DNA of 64,000 nucleotides from Apiotrichum sp. Y4204 (Eukaryota; Basidiomycota; Tremellomycetes; Trichosporonales; Trichosporonaceae): positions 1 to 64,000 of the forward strand of contig JAMYHL010000085.1 of the NCBI GenBank assembly GCA_025531455.1. Direction: 5' to 3'. Made by a program: the position numbers and the translations under genes. Shown piece by piece: positions 33,601 to 45,500 of this stretch; the first letter of the stretch is position 1; every line of letters starts with the position of its first letter. Under the pieces are notes generated by a model. That model saw only the letters and a program-made list of their open reading frames with translations. It made no database searches and had not been told where the DNA came from.

Positions 33601-35295
33601 TCGGGTTAATAAACTTTACCCTCCAGGGACTCTGCTGGTCTCTCGTAACCGAGGCCGTAATTCCTGTCCCATTGCCCCGAGGCTTTGCCATCACCTCAGG
33701 CCGAGAGTCGCACAATCGCAAAGACGGGACACAAAAATCTCAAGTCCGCGCCGAGCAAGCATACCGCACAGCTCGTCGCCAAGGTTCGAGTCGACGACAC
33801 CGAGCTACCGGACCCGCGCTTGCAGCCATCGAACGGTATACTTTGGGTTCGAGGCTATCTTGACACTGCACCCGCCGCCGTCTTTCAGGACGTTTGCGAA
33901 CACTCGGCTCTTCCAAGACCCAAAGATATCAACAAAAACTCAAAGAATATCAAGCTCTCTCAATAAAAGCACACCCCGCAGCCCGGCCGCGTAAGCACAA
34001 CGCCTAACGTCGCCGTCATCGTGTCTACGAAGTGCCGGTCGTCTAGCTCAACCTCTGAGCATCCGATCCCGACTTCCTTTCCTATCACTTTCTCCTCTCA
34101 TCGCCGCCGCTCCCTCCGTCCTTGACCCCCACAACCCGCTTGCCCCGCTGGCTCCGCGCACGTCATATAGTCTATCGCCTCCCGCTGCTCGACCTTCTCC
34201 CGGTCGCGTTTGTCCCCTCCTTTGTTGCTCGTCAAGCCCACCATCAGCTTGTGACGCTCCGCTCTCTGTCGGTTCCCACACAGCGGAGTACCTTCGGTCT
34301 CTTCCCCACCCTTGGCGGCGTCACTGTTCCTCTCCGAACCCTCGGCGAGTGGCAGCAAACCTTCCTGAACGGCGGAGTCCCCTAAGCATAAGACATCCGC
34401 GCTTGTTCTGCGGAGACGCTCGATAGAGAGTTCTCTTTCTCGGCTCTGCCGTGTGTGATTTGAGCTTCCTGGAGCATCAGCTGTTCACATCAATAAGACC
34501 CCCGGCTATAAGTACTGTCGCACTGGCTTGTTCTTAGAAGCCCTCTCCGTGACTCTCAACACCCTCAACACCTTGTCATTTATTATTCGGCTCGGTGCGT
34601 TCTCTTTCGCCAACGTTTTCCCCACGCGCCTCAAGCATTTCGTACGCTGCACGCGTCCACGACCACCCTCGTTTCTGAATCCTTCATTCTGCGACTTGCG
34701 TACTTGTCGACTGGCGCAACGAATCCAGGACTGGTTCGCAAACACCCGACGCCACCAATTGATTACTACCCTCGCAGTGCCGCATTTTGCGCCATCCCCT
34801 GTGTTTCTCCTGTCACAAAGGATACAAAGTCGAACACAACCGCAACCGGTGAGTGAGCTTCTGGCGTTCTGGACCACCCCGTGCCTTATTTCTCGCGCCT
34901 CCCACCTCTGTGACGTCTTTGGGGGACGCAATGGCGCACTTGAAGCCGCCGGCCGGTCGGCCCAACAGTCGCACGCGCAACGACTCCCACCTGCTATACC
35001 TGTGCACCCCCATTCCGACGTCCCTTTGTCACTTCACAGCCGCGAGGACTTTTGAAGTCATTCACAGGCCAAAAGCCCTGGCCAGATCTCGACGATAACA
35101 ATTTGCCAAGTTGGAACCATTTGGTCTGGGGGAGCTTGGCACCAGCGCACTGGGAAGACGCGCAAAGAACTGTCCCATCAGCATGGCACCCTATCGGTCA
35201 GGCCCCCACGGCCCGATATCTACTCGATGCCCATGCTCACTTCACTTCTCACTGTCTCTCCATTCCCTATCCTGTGTAAACTGACTCTGTAGAAC
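30669..35295. other. 4.6-kb gene-poor region
   Basis: No supported protein gene; frames of 100-220 codons on both strands overlap one another and have no domain. A small minisatellite lies at 31194-31265. From about 33050 to 35290 the plus strand is CT/CA-rich, fitting a very long promoter or 5' leader for the gene at 35296. Just before its ATG, CTGACTCTGTAG|AACATG looks like a 5'-UTR splice acceptor. GTGAGTGAGC at 34851 is a possible donor. Confidence 0.45.
31194..31265. repeat. Short minisatellite, unit about 15 nt
   Basis: Four to five imperfect copies of AGGTTGAGCTTGTGG in tandem, decaying toward the right end (..TGAGCATGAGCCTGAGCTTGAG). Confidence 0.7.
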
Positions 35296-36342
35296 ATGGC
35301 TCCCCACGCGGCTCCCGTCCTCGTCGAGCGCGACGAGGTTGTGACTGTAATCTCCACTATCCGCAGTCTTGGAACAGGCACCCCGACGCCCACTCCCGCC
35401 AAGCGCGTCGACGTTGGCCCTATCGTCGGCGGCCTCGTTGGCGGTCTCGCCGCCGGACTCCTTGTCGCTGGCTTTGTTATTTGGTTCATTCACAACCGAA
35501 GGAAGAGGCGCAAGGAGGCCATGGCCGTCCTGCGGCGCCGCCAGGAGCGGCTTGCTGCCCAGCGTCGTGCCAAGGAGCGCCAGTCGAGTGTCCGCCTCCA
35601 GAACGTCTCTGAGAAGGGTGGCTTCGACCCGCAGATCCCCGTCCCTGCCCCGAAGCGACCGTCAAAATCCTACGCTGCTAAAAAGCAGTACGACCCGTTC
35701 GCGAGCGACAGGGGTTACGGGTACGAGCCTCAGCCTCTGCAGTACGTCCCCGCCGGTGGGGACTACTTCGTCCAGCAACCGTACGAGCAGCCCGCGACGC
35801 AGCACGAGCCTCCTCAGTATGAGACGGAGAACCCGTCAAGTACCCATCACTCGCCTCCGTCTTCGCCCCGCACATCTACTTCTTCCAAGAGGTCTTCTCG
35901 CAGCAAGGCCCGTGCAGCCGCCGCTGAGAAGGCTGCGATTGCTACAGGAAAACCAGTTGCTTCGCGCCACCGCCCTGCTCGCCCTTCACCTCTTGCATCG
36001 AACGAGGACGTCCCTAATCAGTCCGAGAGTATCGACTTTACCTCCCCGCGGCCTAGTTCATCGCCTTCGAGTGACATCTTCGCGGATCCCAGCCCCAGCG
36101 ACCCGTCGTCCCCGACTGTTGAGGGCGATGCCTCGTGGGGAATTGCTCTCGGCGACCCGTCTCAAGATGTCAGCCCGGGCAGCAGCCAACACAAGCACTC
36201 GTCGAGCCAGTACAGCTCCGATCCATTCGCCGAGTACCACATGTACGAGAAGGGCATGGGCTACGACGAGCAGCAGGTCGCGCCCAGCGAGGAGGACGCC
36301 ACCGTCATTAACCACTCGCAGCACTCGCACACCTCCAAGTAG
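35296..36342 (+). CDS. Unknown single-pass membrane protein with long disordered tail
   Basis: Not recognised. 348 residues in one exon. A ~46-residue N-terminal part without a signal peptide contains TPTPTP (a possible O-mannosylation site). One TM segment follows at about residues 47-68 (IVGGLVGGLAAGLLVAGFVI), rich in GxxxG-like spacing, then a strongly basic stop-transfer HNRRKRRKEA. A ~280-residue hydrophilic tail is rich in Ser, Pro, Gln and Tyr (KKQYDPF, QPYEQP, SSDPFAEYHMY). The topology resembles the TM/cytosolic part of fungal stress-sensor (Mid2/Wsc-like) proteins, but no ectodomain is present, so this is only an analogy. A coding exon upstream of the apparent splice acceptor at 35292 could add a signal peptide; I could not find one. 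Codon use supports a real gene. Confidence 0.7.
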   Translation: MAPHAAPVLVERDEVVTVISTIRSLGTGTPTPTPAKRVDVGPIVGGLVGGLAAGLLVAGFVIWFIHNRRKRRKEAMAVLRRRQERLAAQRRAKERQSSVRLQNVSEKGGFDPQIPVPAPKRPSKSYAAKKQYDPFASDRGYGYEPQPLQYVPAGGDYFVQQPYEQPATQHEPPQYETENPSSTHHSPPSSPRTSTSSKRSSRSKARAAAAEKAAIATGKPVASRHRPARPSPLASNEDVPNQSESIDFTSPRPSSSPSSDIFADPSPSDPSSPTVEGDASWGIALGDPSQDVSPGSSQHKHSSSQYSSDPFAEYHMYEKGMGYDEQQVAPSEEDATVINHSQHSHTSK

Positions 36343-37011
36343 CCCTAGAAAGACCACTTGGCTGGTTGTGCCATTTTCATGCTCACTCTATTCTGCCACC
36401 TGACCTCGCCGCCGCGCTCCACCGTCCCGCAACCGTAACGCGGTGCCGGCGTGCCCGTTGAACATTACTCGCATATTCCTCATAGTCGCATAGTTTCGTT
36501 TCTATTTCCGCCGCTGGACCGCTCTGTGGCCTGTGGACGCATGGTTCCCAGCCAACAGAACGGCACCCACTTTGTTCTCTCCCGTACCCCATTCGTACCC
36601 TGTACCAATATCAGCCGTTTTTGGAGCACCTCCGCCTGGTGTCTCTTGATTACCGGATTGCACACTTCACATGGATAGTCTTCCGGCCTCTTTGCATACA
36701 TAGTAGCTCATTGATGGATTTTGTTGACTAGAGAGTTTCAGTCGAGCAGTTATGTGCCAAGAGAGTGGTGTTGTGAAATTTGCTGCGACTGATGCACCAG
36801 TGCACCAGATCCGACGCGCTGCGCGCCACCCGCGTTTCTCTTTCCCTGTCTATGGCCGCGGCCCGTTGCCGTTGCCGCCAACGCGGCCAAGATTGGCCAC
36901 CCACCCCGATCAAAATACGACACTGGTACAACGGATACACCATCCCAGCGTCGTTCACAACCACATCATCATTCTCCACCCACAACACTAGCTCTATCAT
37001 CTCGCGCCACA
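36343..37011. other. Intergenic region upstream of the DnaJ gene
   Basis: 669 nt with the 3' region of the membrane-protein gene and the promoter of the J-protein. The last 60 nt before the ATG are CA/CT-rich. No coding signal. Confidence 0.4.
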
Positions 37012-39067
37012 ATGTCGACCATAGTCGACGCGCGGCCACGGGGCACCTACATTCCGGCCGACTGCCCTTCGTGCGTATCAGTGAGAAGCGACACAAGATT
37101 GGTCGCTCGGCTGTCCATGAGCTCGCGGGAGGGGCAGGCGACCAGACATGAGTTCCGAGATGTGGTTTGCGAGCGACAAAGTCGGGTCGTAGCGGAGGTC
37201 GTCTGACAATACCGTTTCCCACCTTTGCGTCCTTATCACAGGACGACTCTGTCTCCCCTCCTCACTCCACCTCCTCATCAGCATCCACTGACCCGCAGAT
37301 GCAAATCGCAGCAGGAATACCTCGTCCCACCAACCTTTATCGGCAACCTGCGCGTGCGGTGCAGCGCATGCCGCGAACTCTTCCAGCACCCGCAGCCGAA
37401 GCCGTCAGCGGGAAGCAGCGCCCGCGACTCGACGTCGACGCCCGGCGCTTCTGCCTCAGCGTCAGCCAAGGCCGGCGGGTCGCGCCGCATCGGCACGGAC
37501 GCCAACCCCATCGACATGGCGTACTATGATGTCCTGGGGCTCGGCGCGCAGGCCACCGAGACGGAGATCAAGAAGGCGTACCGCCGCCTCGCGATCAAGC
37601 TGCACCCTGACAAGGTGCGTGAGCTGGAGAGAAGTGCTCGACAGTCATTTCTCGAAGCTGCCTTGTATGTATTGAAAGCTGATAGCAGAACCGCGACGAC
37701 CCCGATGCCGAGGAGAAGGTGCGTTCTTTTGGTGTTACTCAGCTGACCCTAGTTTAAGCAGATCTCGGTCGCGTACCAGGTGCTCTCGGACCCGGCGTTG
37801 CGGAAACAGTACAACGAGTTTGGACAGAAGAACGGCGGCGGAGGTGCCGAAGACAGCCTGCAGGATCCCGAGGAGGTGTTCGGGCGCATGTTTGGCGGAG
37901 ACCGGTTCGAGGACTTTATCGGGACGATCAGTATCGGTGAGTTTGAGCGCGGAGGGCGAACTGGGAGCGAGGCCTGCTCGCCACAGCTGCAATGGTTTTT
38001 GGGTAGCTGTCTGCCTCCCGTCCCCCTCCCCAATAGGACGCATCTTCTTACACTACAGGCAAGGACATGAAGGACGTCTTCCAGAAGCAGCACGACGAGG
38101 AGAGCACAGACGACTACATGATCGGGCCGAAGGGGACGCCTGTGCTCACCCCCGAGGCGCAGGCCCGGCGCGCCGAGCGGGAGAAGCGCGCGACAGAGGA
38201 AAAGGAAAAGGCACGGCAGGAGCGTGTGGACAAGATTGTCGCCAACCTCATCCGCAAGCTCAGCATCTTCACTGAGGTGGCGACTGGCGTGGACGACCCC
38301 GACGTCGGGCCGTCGTTCAAGCAGATTTGCCGCATCGAGGCCGAGGAGCTCAAGGAGGAGAACTATGGTGTCGAGCTGCTGCACGCTATTGGCAAGACGT
38401 ACCAGGCTCGCGCAGCGCAGTATCTCGTAGGTGACTTCGCAGTGAGCTCAGCTGATCCCAGGCATCGAGCCAGTTTGCCCCGCTCGGATGGTTCCACGGC
38501 GCGAAGAACACGTTCAACACTGTTTCTGATACGTGAGTGCCTAGAGGAAGCCGAGATATAGACACCGGTGTTTTATCTCATTTGTGTCCCGCACTCCCGC
38601 TAACCCCAGTGTCTCCACCATCCGTTCGGCGCTCGAGCTCAAGTCGGTGTTCGAAAAGCTGCAGGCGGCCGAGCAGGCGGGGATGAGCCCGGAGGAGTTG
38701 CGCAAGCTTGAGGAGCAGGCAGCGGAACAGGGCATGCGCACGATCTGGAAGGGCGCCAAGCTTGAGGTCGAGAGCGTCGTCCGTGAGGCGTGCGACAAGG
38801 TCCTTGCGGACCCGACTGCATCGCGCCAAACTCGCGAGCTTCGCGCCGCAGCTATGAACCTCATGGGCGAGGCGTTTGCGTCCGTTCAGGAGGGCGTTGA
38901 TGGCCTGAGTGAGGAGTTTGTCCGCATCGAGACGGCGGCCAGCAAGAAGCGCGAGGCGGCCAAGGCGGCGGCGTCGGTCGATGCTGCACCGTCATACCAG
39001 ACATGTAGGTAGCTAAGGCGTCCACGGTAGCTACTGACGCCCAGACGAGAGCAAGCGACGCCCATGA
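37012..39067 (+). CDS. DnaJ chaperone with N-terminal zinc ribbon and DnaJ-X domain (CAJ1/DJP1-like)
   Basis: Hsp40 co-chaperone. Eight exons join in frame. An N-terminal zinc ribbon comes first: CPSC near residue 18 (split by a 228-nt intron) and CSAC about 20 residues later. After a Ser/Ala linker a J domain begins at about residue 80 ([33 protein letters not shown] with the HPD motif, [19 protein letters not shown]). The DnaJ-X domain follows ([64 protein letters not shown]..). The C-terminus is helical, with [13 protein letters not shown]. The final intron 39005-39044 has a good branch and acceptor and gives ..YQTYESKRRP ending at 39067; reading through ends at 39012. The family includes yeast Caj1 and Djp1 (peroxisomal import). 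Confidence 0.87.
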
Positions 39068-39165
39068 TACCCCCACCCGCTAGACATGCCATCTTGCCTT
39101 ACGAGTTCTCGTCACGTTGTGATATACAGTGGATGCATACAGTACACTACGCAATCTAATAGCCT

Positions 39166-40812
39166 CTAGTTTGCCTCGTCCTCGGCCACTTCTTCGAGGA
39201 GGTCGACGCTGAGGAAGAACCCCTCCCACGTATCCTGGTCCGGGAGGTGGTCTGCCCATTCCGCAGCTGCGAGCACGAGTTGGGCCTGCATTTGGGTGTC
39301 CGCCGCCGCCGCCGCCGCATCGACCACAGGTGCTGGCCGCCGGGGAAAGTCGGCATGCGGAGAGAGAACGTCAACGAACGTGTCCTCGGCAGCGTCCTGC
39401 TTGCGCGCTGCGTCGTCTTCGTCTTCCTACCAGTCAGAAAACAATGGGTAGTAGTGACTCACAATATCAAACTCGTCCTCGCGCTCGTCGTACTCGACAT
39501 TCTCTTCGAGCTCCTCGAAGCCAGCCGCAAAGGCAGCCCAGTTGTCCGGCGCACGCGTCTGCCACAGGTGGATGTCGCCCGAGTTGGCGACGGACGCGAC
39601 GATCGGTCGTGTGGGATGCCACTGTGGTGTGAGCGTTGCTTAACGCCAGATTCCCAGAACATCGCCATATAGCTACGCTTGTCGCTCCCAGTAACTCACA
39701 TCGCAGTCGAGTAACGGCTCTCTTGGCCCCTCGAGCACTTTCACCAACGCGCCCGCCTCGCGGTCCCACACAAACACGTTGTGCGCCATCTTGTGCCCCG
39801 CCCCGCCCATGACGTACTCGCCGTCCCCGCTGAATCCGACCGCATGCCACGGCGTGCGGTTCACGAGATCCTGGAAGCGGTGGATCGGGAGCAACTCGCC
39901 CGTCTGCGGCGAGACGGTCAGAATGCGCAGCGCGCGGTCTGAGGACGAAAGGACAAGGTTTCTGCCGTCAGAAGAGAAGGAAGATTGGTACGCACTGGCC
40001 AGACCCGTCAAATGCCAGGTGCTTGATCCCGCTTGTGCCGACCTTGATTCGTGAGAGCACGACACGCGACACGGGGTCGATGATGAGCACGACGCCGCCG
40101 CTCGTCCCCGCGTATATCCTGCTCCCGCATGGACTCCACGCCGCGCAGACCAGTGATGATCTTGGGGTCAGCGGCATTCTCATCAGGAATTAGAACGCAC
40201 TTCTTCTTCCGCGGCGCATCAGAATCACCTTCCTCACCCTCGCCCTCCATCACGTCCTGGAGCACTGTGCGCTCACCCGCGCCGCCGCTCCGCAGGTCAA
40301 CGAGCACGACCTCGTTGCACGTCAGTGTCGCGAGCACTATGCGGCTATTGCGCGGGTGGAACGACGCAGTCGCGACGGGCGCGTCGAACCGGATCGTCTG
40401 CACGCGTGCCGTGCTCGGCCCCGCTTTTGTCCCCCGAAGCAGCGGCGAAATCACGCCCAGGTCCCAAATAATCGCCGTGCTGTCATGCGACGAGGTCAGG
40501 AGATAGCGGTTATTGCGGGACCAGCTGGGCATGAGCGATGAAACCATCTGACACGCACCTTAGCCCACCGACAGCCTTGACATGTCCTTCAAGAACACGC
40601 ACGACGCCACGCGTCTCGACGTCCCACACCTCAACAAGCCCATCCGACCCGCCAGCAGCGAGGTAGTGTCCCGCATACGGCCCCGAGGGGTTAAACCGCA
40701 CGCTGACGGCCTGCGAGCTCAGCGTCGAGTCGACGCTTTCCGGATATCGCTGCGCAAATGGGTCTGTGGTCAGCTAGAAAGATGCAGCGCGCGTACTGAG
40801 GAGCTGCTGCAT
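39166..40812 (-). CDS. SWD1: COMPASS subunit SWD1 (RbBP5-like WD40 protein)
   Basis: WD40 subunit of the Set1 H3K4 methyltransferase complex. The ATG at 40812 starts MQQLLNPFAQRYPESVDSTL, the characteristic family N-terminus. WD blocks follow: GHYLAAGGSDGLVEVWDVET, LSWSRNNRYLLTSSHDSTAI, VCAAWSPCGSRIYAGTSGGV and NLVLSSSDRALRILTV. The Swd1-specific motif LEGPREPLLDCDWHPTRPI comes next, then SVANSGDIHLWQ and FEELEENVEYDEREDEFDI. The tail ends ..LEEVAEDEAN at a TAG (39166-39168). Introns are 33-50 nt; one ends in CCCCAAG instead of CAG. The gene is divergent from the MED8-like gene, 289 nt apart. Confidence 0.92.
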
Positions 40813-41101
40813 GGCAGCGGATGTGTGATGCCGACTTGAGATTGTCGCGCGACTTTGTTTTTGATGGATGCAGCGGCTGGTGACTTGCCGCTCAAGTGGT
40901 CGCGAGCGGACATTGGACGTGTCTCCGAACACACAATCAATTGCCGCTGTGGATGGTCGCCGTCAACATTGCAACTTCCGACTTCAACTCACTTTGGTCC
41001 TTCTTCCACTCTCTCAGCTTGTATCCTCTCCACGTCTCGGTAGAGCCCTCTGTGTTGAGAGCCTTCACTTCTCCGCACCTCAACTGTCTCTTCTCGCCGC
41101 G

Positions 41102-42154
41102 ATGCAACCCCGCCCGCCGCAACCACCCGCGGCACGGTTCACACCGCCGACGGCGCCTGGCGTGCCGATCCACGCGATGCAGAACCTGATCCCGCGTCTC
41201 GCGACCGCTATTAACGACATTGACGGCCTGAAGAACACGATTGCGATGGGGAATGCGGACGGTTCGATGCCGAACTGGTGAGTGCGGCTCACGAGATCAG
41301 GCATGGACCACTTGAACTTCGTATTAAGATCACGCGACGCAGCAACTGACATCAGGGACACACTGCTGCAGCGGTATTCGATGCTCCTCGGTCGCGTACA
41401 GCAGCTGAGCGCATATATTGCCCAAGAGGCACGCAGCGGGCCTGGCGGGTTGCCCCCCATGCCAGGTGCTGGTGGGCCGACTCCAGCTCGTCCGCCAGCT
41501 CCGTCAGGACCAGGAGGCGCAGCTGGGCCATCGGGTGCAGGAGGTACCATCGAGAAGACAGTTGGAACACCCGCTCTATCGCACTACCTTGTGCACGCGC
41601 TGCGTCCTCTCCCTGCAGACTGCGGGCCCGTGGCGCCCGAAGTGCTCTTCCAGGTGATCAACACGATGGAGCTGCCGGACCTGGCGGCCGCGCAGACCGC
41701 GCTGCTCAAGACGGACGACGCACCGCAGTCCTTCCTTTCCCTCCCCGGCCAGGTGAAGCTGCAGCCGCTCGATGCGCTGCGCAAGCTCGACGACCCGGCA
41801 CTCACACGCCTGACGGGCAACATGCGCTCGCGGTTGCAGCGCGAGCACCACCGCGCGACGGCGATGCTGAAGGAGATTGCGCGCCGCGAGGAGGAGTACG
41901 ACTGGAAGTTCCGCATAAACGAGGACGAGGACGACGACGAAAAGGACGACCTCTTCGACGAGGACGACGACGAGGGCGACGCAAAAATGGCCGAACCGGA
42001 GGCGCCAAAAGTGCCGAATCCGCGAGAAGGGTGGAAGGTCACTGATTACCTTCGCTTCCTGGACAACGGGACGCGACCGCCACCTGCACCCGGTGCTCAA
42101 GATCCTGGTGCTGGGGCAGCAGTCGCTGCGGCTGCTGCACCTATCGTGATTTAG
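41102..42154 (+). CDS. Mediator subunit MED8-like protein
   Basis: Probable head-module subunit of Mediator, the RNA polymerase II coactivator. Two exons (41102-41277, 41356-42154) give 324 residues. The N-terminal helical part (LIPRLATAINDIDGLKNTIA, then W-D-T-L-L-QRYSMLLGRVQQLSAY across the intron) matches the MED8 layout of two helices with an NW-D-x-L centre. A Gly/Pro-rich linker follows (about residues 88-125), then PALSHYLVHALRPLPA and LRKLDDPALTRLTGNMRSRL. An acidic block (EDEDDDEKDDLFDEDDDEGD) and an Ala/Pro tail end the protein. MED8 is poorly conserved, so the assignment rests on the helical pattern. A different Mediator-type or coiled-coil protein is the alternative. Confidence 0.55.
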
Positions 42155-42534
42155 TGTGCTGTATTGTTATGCACTGTATGTAGAGTAAGGGGGGGCATGT
42201 GTCTTGGGGGGTACTGTGACTTGGGTAGGCGTGGAGTTCAATAGGTGTGAGAGTGGCACATTGCACCTGGAGTGTGTGCCTATTGGATTCAATGTGTCAG
42301 TTGCGGACAGGTGACGAGCCGCGAGCCGTTCGTCTCAATCCGTTCTTTGTCTCCAATTCACAACAGACATCCCTTCCCCACCCACTTGCATCTCGCATCT
42401 CTCCATTTCTCACCCTCTCATTCTCTCTCCCTCAGTGAAAAACCCGGGAACCTTTCCTCCCGCATCTCTCAAAATCTCGCCATTCGCGTCTTACGTCCCT
42501 CACGACACTCGAAACCGACTTGGGACTCTAAATA
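42155..42534. other. Intergenic region MED8-like / SPT5
   Basis: 380 nt. Pyrimidine-rich from 42350 to 42436 (tctcattctctctccctcag), which may be a promoter tract or the end of a 5'-UTR intron. No coding signal. Confidence 0.4.
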
Positions 42535-45500
42535 ATGTCCGACTACGAGCGGTCGTCGTCGGCCGAGCCGAGCTCGCCTGTGCGGCCCAAGAAGAGGGTG
42601 AGTGGCGACGGACGGTGAGGAGATGCGGCGTGCTGTAGGCAGTGCGAAGACATAGGCATCGGTGGGCTGGTAATGTAATGGAGTCCACTGGCTGGATTGC
42701 CGTCGCACAAGCGGGATACGAGGAAGCGGTCGAGGCGTTTGTTCAGTGCTTACTCTGCAGGCGAGGATTGCGGACCCGGATGGTAAGCTCCACAAGCTGT
42801 GCGATGCGCGATGTACTGACATGTGTCCCTCCATCAGAAGAGGAAGACGTGAGTTGACAATTTCGGGCTTCCACTCACACCTCAGGAAGAGCCTCAGTCC
42901 GAGCCCGTTCAGCATGAAGGTGGCCACGAGGAGGAGGATGCCGAGGAGGCAGAGGACGATGAGGAGGACGAGGAAGATGAGGACGAGGAGGATGAGGATG
43001 AGGACGACGACGACGACCGTAAGCTCATCATCGCAGGACTCTGGCTTATCATGCAGGTGGACGGAGGCACAAGAAGAAGAAGCCCAAGCGTGCCGGAAAC
43101 CGTTTCCTCGATGTCGAAGCGGTAGTCGACGACGATGAGGAAGAAGATGACGAGGACGACAATGACGAAGATGGTGGGTCGTGAACGGTTTCAGCTCCCA
43201 ACTGACACTTCAGTTCGCCACTTCATTGAAGAGGACCGTCCCGAGGAGGGAGTCATGGACGACACACATCACAGGCGACTTAACCGCGACATTCACCGCG
43301 AAGAGGGACCTGACGTTGAGGAGATTGTTGCGCGTCTCAAGGAGCGCCACCGGCAGACAAAGTACAATGCGGACAGTGACCACGTTCCGCAGCGTCTCCT
43401 TATGCCTGGTGTGGACGACCCCAGCCTGTGGCAGGTGCGCGTTAAGGCCGGGCGTGAGCGTGCCATCATTGCATCCATCTTCCGCAAGGTGTTCAACGCC
43501 ACGTACAGCGCCAACCCTATCGAGGTCTTCTCCGTGTTCTACCGTGACTCGCTTCCTGGTCTTCTCTACCTTGAGGCGCGCCAGTCGGCCGCCGTCCAGG
43601 CTGCGGTGAATGGTGTTGTCGGCGTGTACATCACCCGTGGCATCCAACTTGTCCCTATTGAGGAGATGGCACCCCTGCTGCGTATCAAGAAGAAGGAGAT
43701 CAACCTTACGCCGGGTATGTGGGTCCGCCTCAAGCGCGGAAAGTACACTGGCGATTTGGCGCAGGTCATCGACATCGACCAGCTTACCAGTGGTGTTGTC
43801 GGTGTAAAGTTTGTCCCTCGTATCGACTTGACCCCGCGCGAAAAGAAGACGGACCGCCTGGCAAACGGCAAGGCTGGCCTTGGAGGCACATTCCGTCCAT
43901 CCCAGCGCCGATTCAACTATGATGACGTACGCAAGATCTACGGTCGGGGTAATGTCCGCAGCGGCGCGCAGGGAAGTCACATCTTCGACGGTGACGAGTA
44001 CGACCATGAGGGCTTCTGCGTGAAGGATGTCAAAATGGCGTACCTGGACACCGAGGATGTCAAGCCCACGCTCGAGGAGGTTTCGCGGTTCGCCGGAGAC
44101 GACGGAGGCACAGGTCGCTTCGATCTCGCCACGATCGCGGACGCTAACCGCAACATCACCTCATCGTTCCTCACTGTTGGTGACCAGGTCGAAGTTGCAG
44201 AGGGAGACCTGGCGGGTCTTCTCGGAACCGTTGAGACGATCGAGGCCGAGACCATTGCGATCAAAGCAATTGGAGGCGCCGTTCACGACCAGTTGATTGA
44301 GGTCCCCGCACGGCATGTCCGCAAGAAGTTCGATGTTGGTGAGCACGTCAAGATCACCAGCGGCAAGAACGTGGACGTGTCCGGTATGATTGTCGACGTG
44401 AAGGGTGATGTCGTAACCCTCATGTCGGACCAGGACCAGCAGGAAATCAGGGTGTTCTCCAAGGACGTCCGCAAAGCGGCCGAGGTCAGCGGTGGATCCA
44501 CGGGAACGGTCGGCATGTACGATGTTCACGACCTGGTCATGCTCGACCCCACCACTGCTGCTGTTATCGTGAAGGTTGAGGGCAGCAAGCTCCGCATCCT
44601 TGACCAGAACGGCATGTCGCGTGTGGTTAGTCCCCAGGAGGTCAGCCTGCGCCGCGACAATGCTCGGTACGCTGTCGCCACGGACTCGGTCGGCCAGGAC
44701 ATGAAGGTCGGCGACTCGATGAAGGAGGTCGATGGCGAGCACCGTCGTGGAGAAGTCATCAACATTTCCCGTTCGCTGTTCGTCTTCCTGCACAACCGTG
44801 ACATTGCCGACAACTACGGCGTGTTTGTTGCACGCGCCTCGTCACTCACATCTGTCACCCCCAAGACCGGCATCGACCTTACAAAGATGAATCCCGCCGC
44901 TAATCAGGCCCTGATGGAGGCTAACATGGGTATGATGCCGCCTCCCCCCACCCTCGGCAACAGGCGGCTCATCAACACCCCGGTCATCGTCACTCGCAAG
45001 ACCTACAAGGGTCTCTATGGTGTGATCAAAGATGTTGTCGGTGCAAACGAGGCCCGTGTGGAGCTCGCCACCAACAACAAGACCATCACTATCTCGACAG
45101 CCTTCTTGAAGCGTCGTGACCCAAAGACAGGCCAGACGTACCCCCTCGACATGGGCGGTGGCGGCAACTTCGGAGGTGGTGGCCGTGGTGGTGGCTACGA
45201 CATGAACCCGTACGGCAACATGGGCCCGCCGCCGAACGGTGGGCGCACACCTGCGGCTGGACGGTTCGGTCAGACACCCAACCCGTACGCCATGGGCAAG
45301 ACGCCCAACCCTTACGCTTCTGGTGGCGGAAAGACGCCGGCTTGGGGTTCAGGTGGTGGTGGTAAGACGCCGTGGGGTGCGGGCGCAGGCGGCGGCGGTG
45401 GCAAGACCCCGGGCTGGGCAGGCAACGGAGGCAAGACCCCAGGATGGGCAGGTGGTGCAGCCGGAGGCCGGACACCTGCACCAAACTACGGCGGCGATGG

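Noticed and set aside
33788..33800. B-box-like GGTTCGAGTC
   Set aside because: No A-box at the right distance and no cloverleaf; a chance match.
33455..33994. 179-codon plus frame in the gene-poor region
   Set aside because: Arises in CT-rich leader-like sequence; no domain and no supporting splice or codon evidence.
43210..44007. 265-codon minus frame antisense to SPT5
   Set aside because: Shadow of the SPT5 coding strand.
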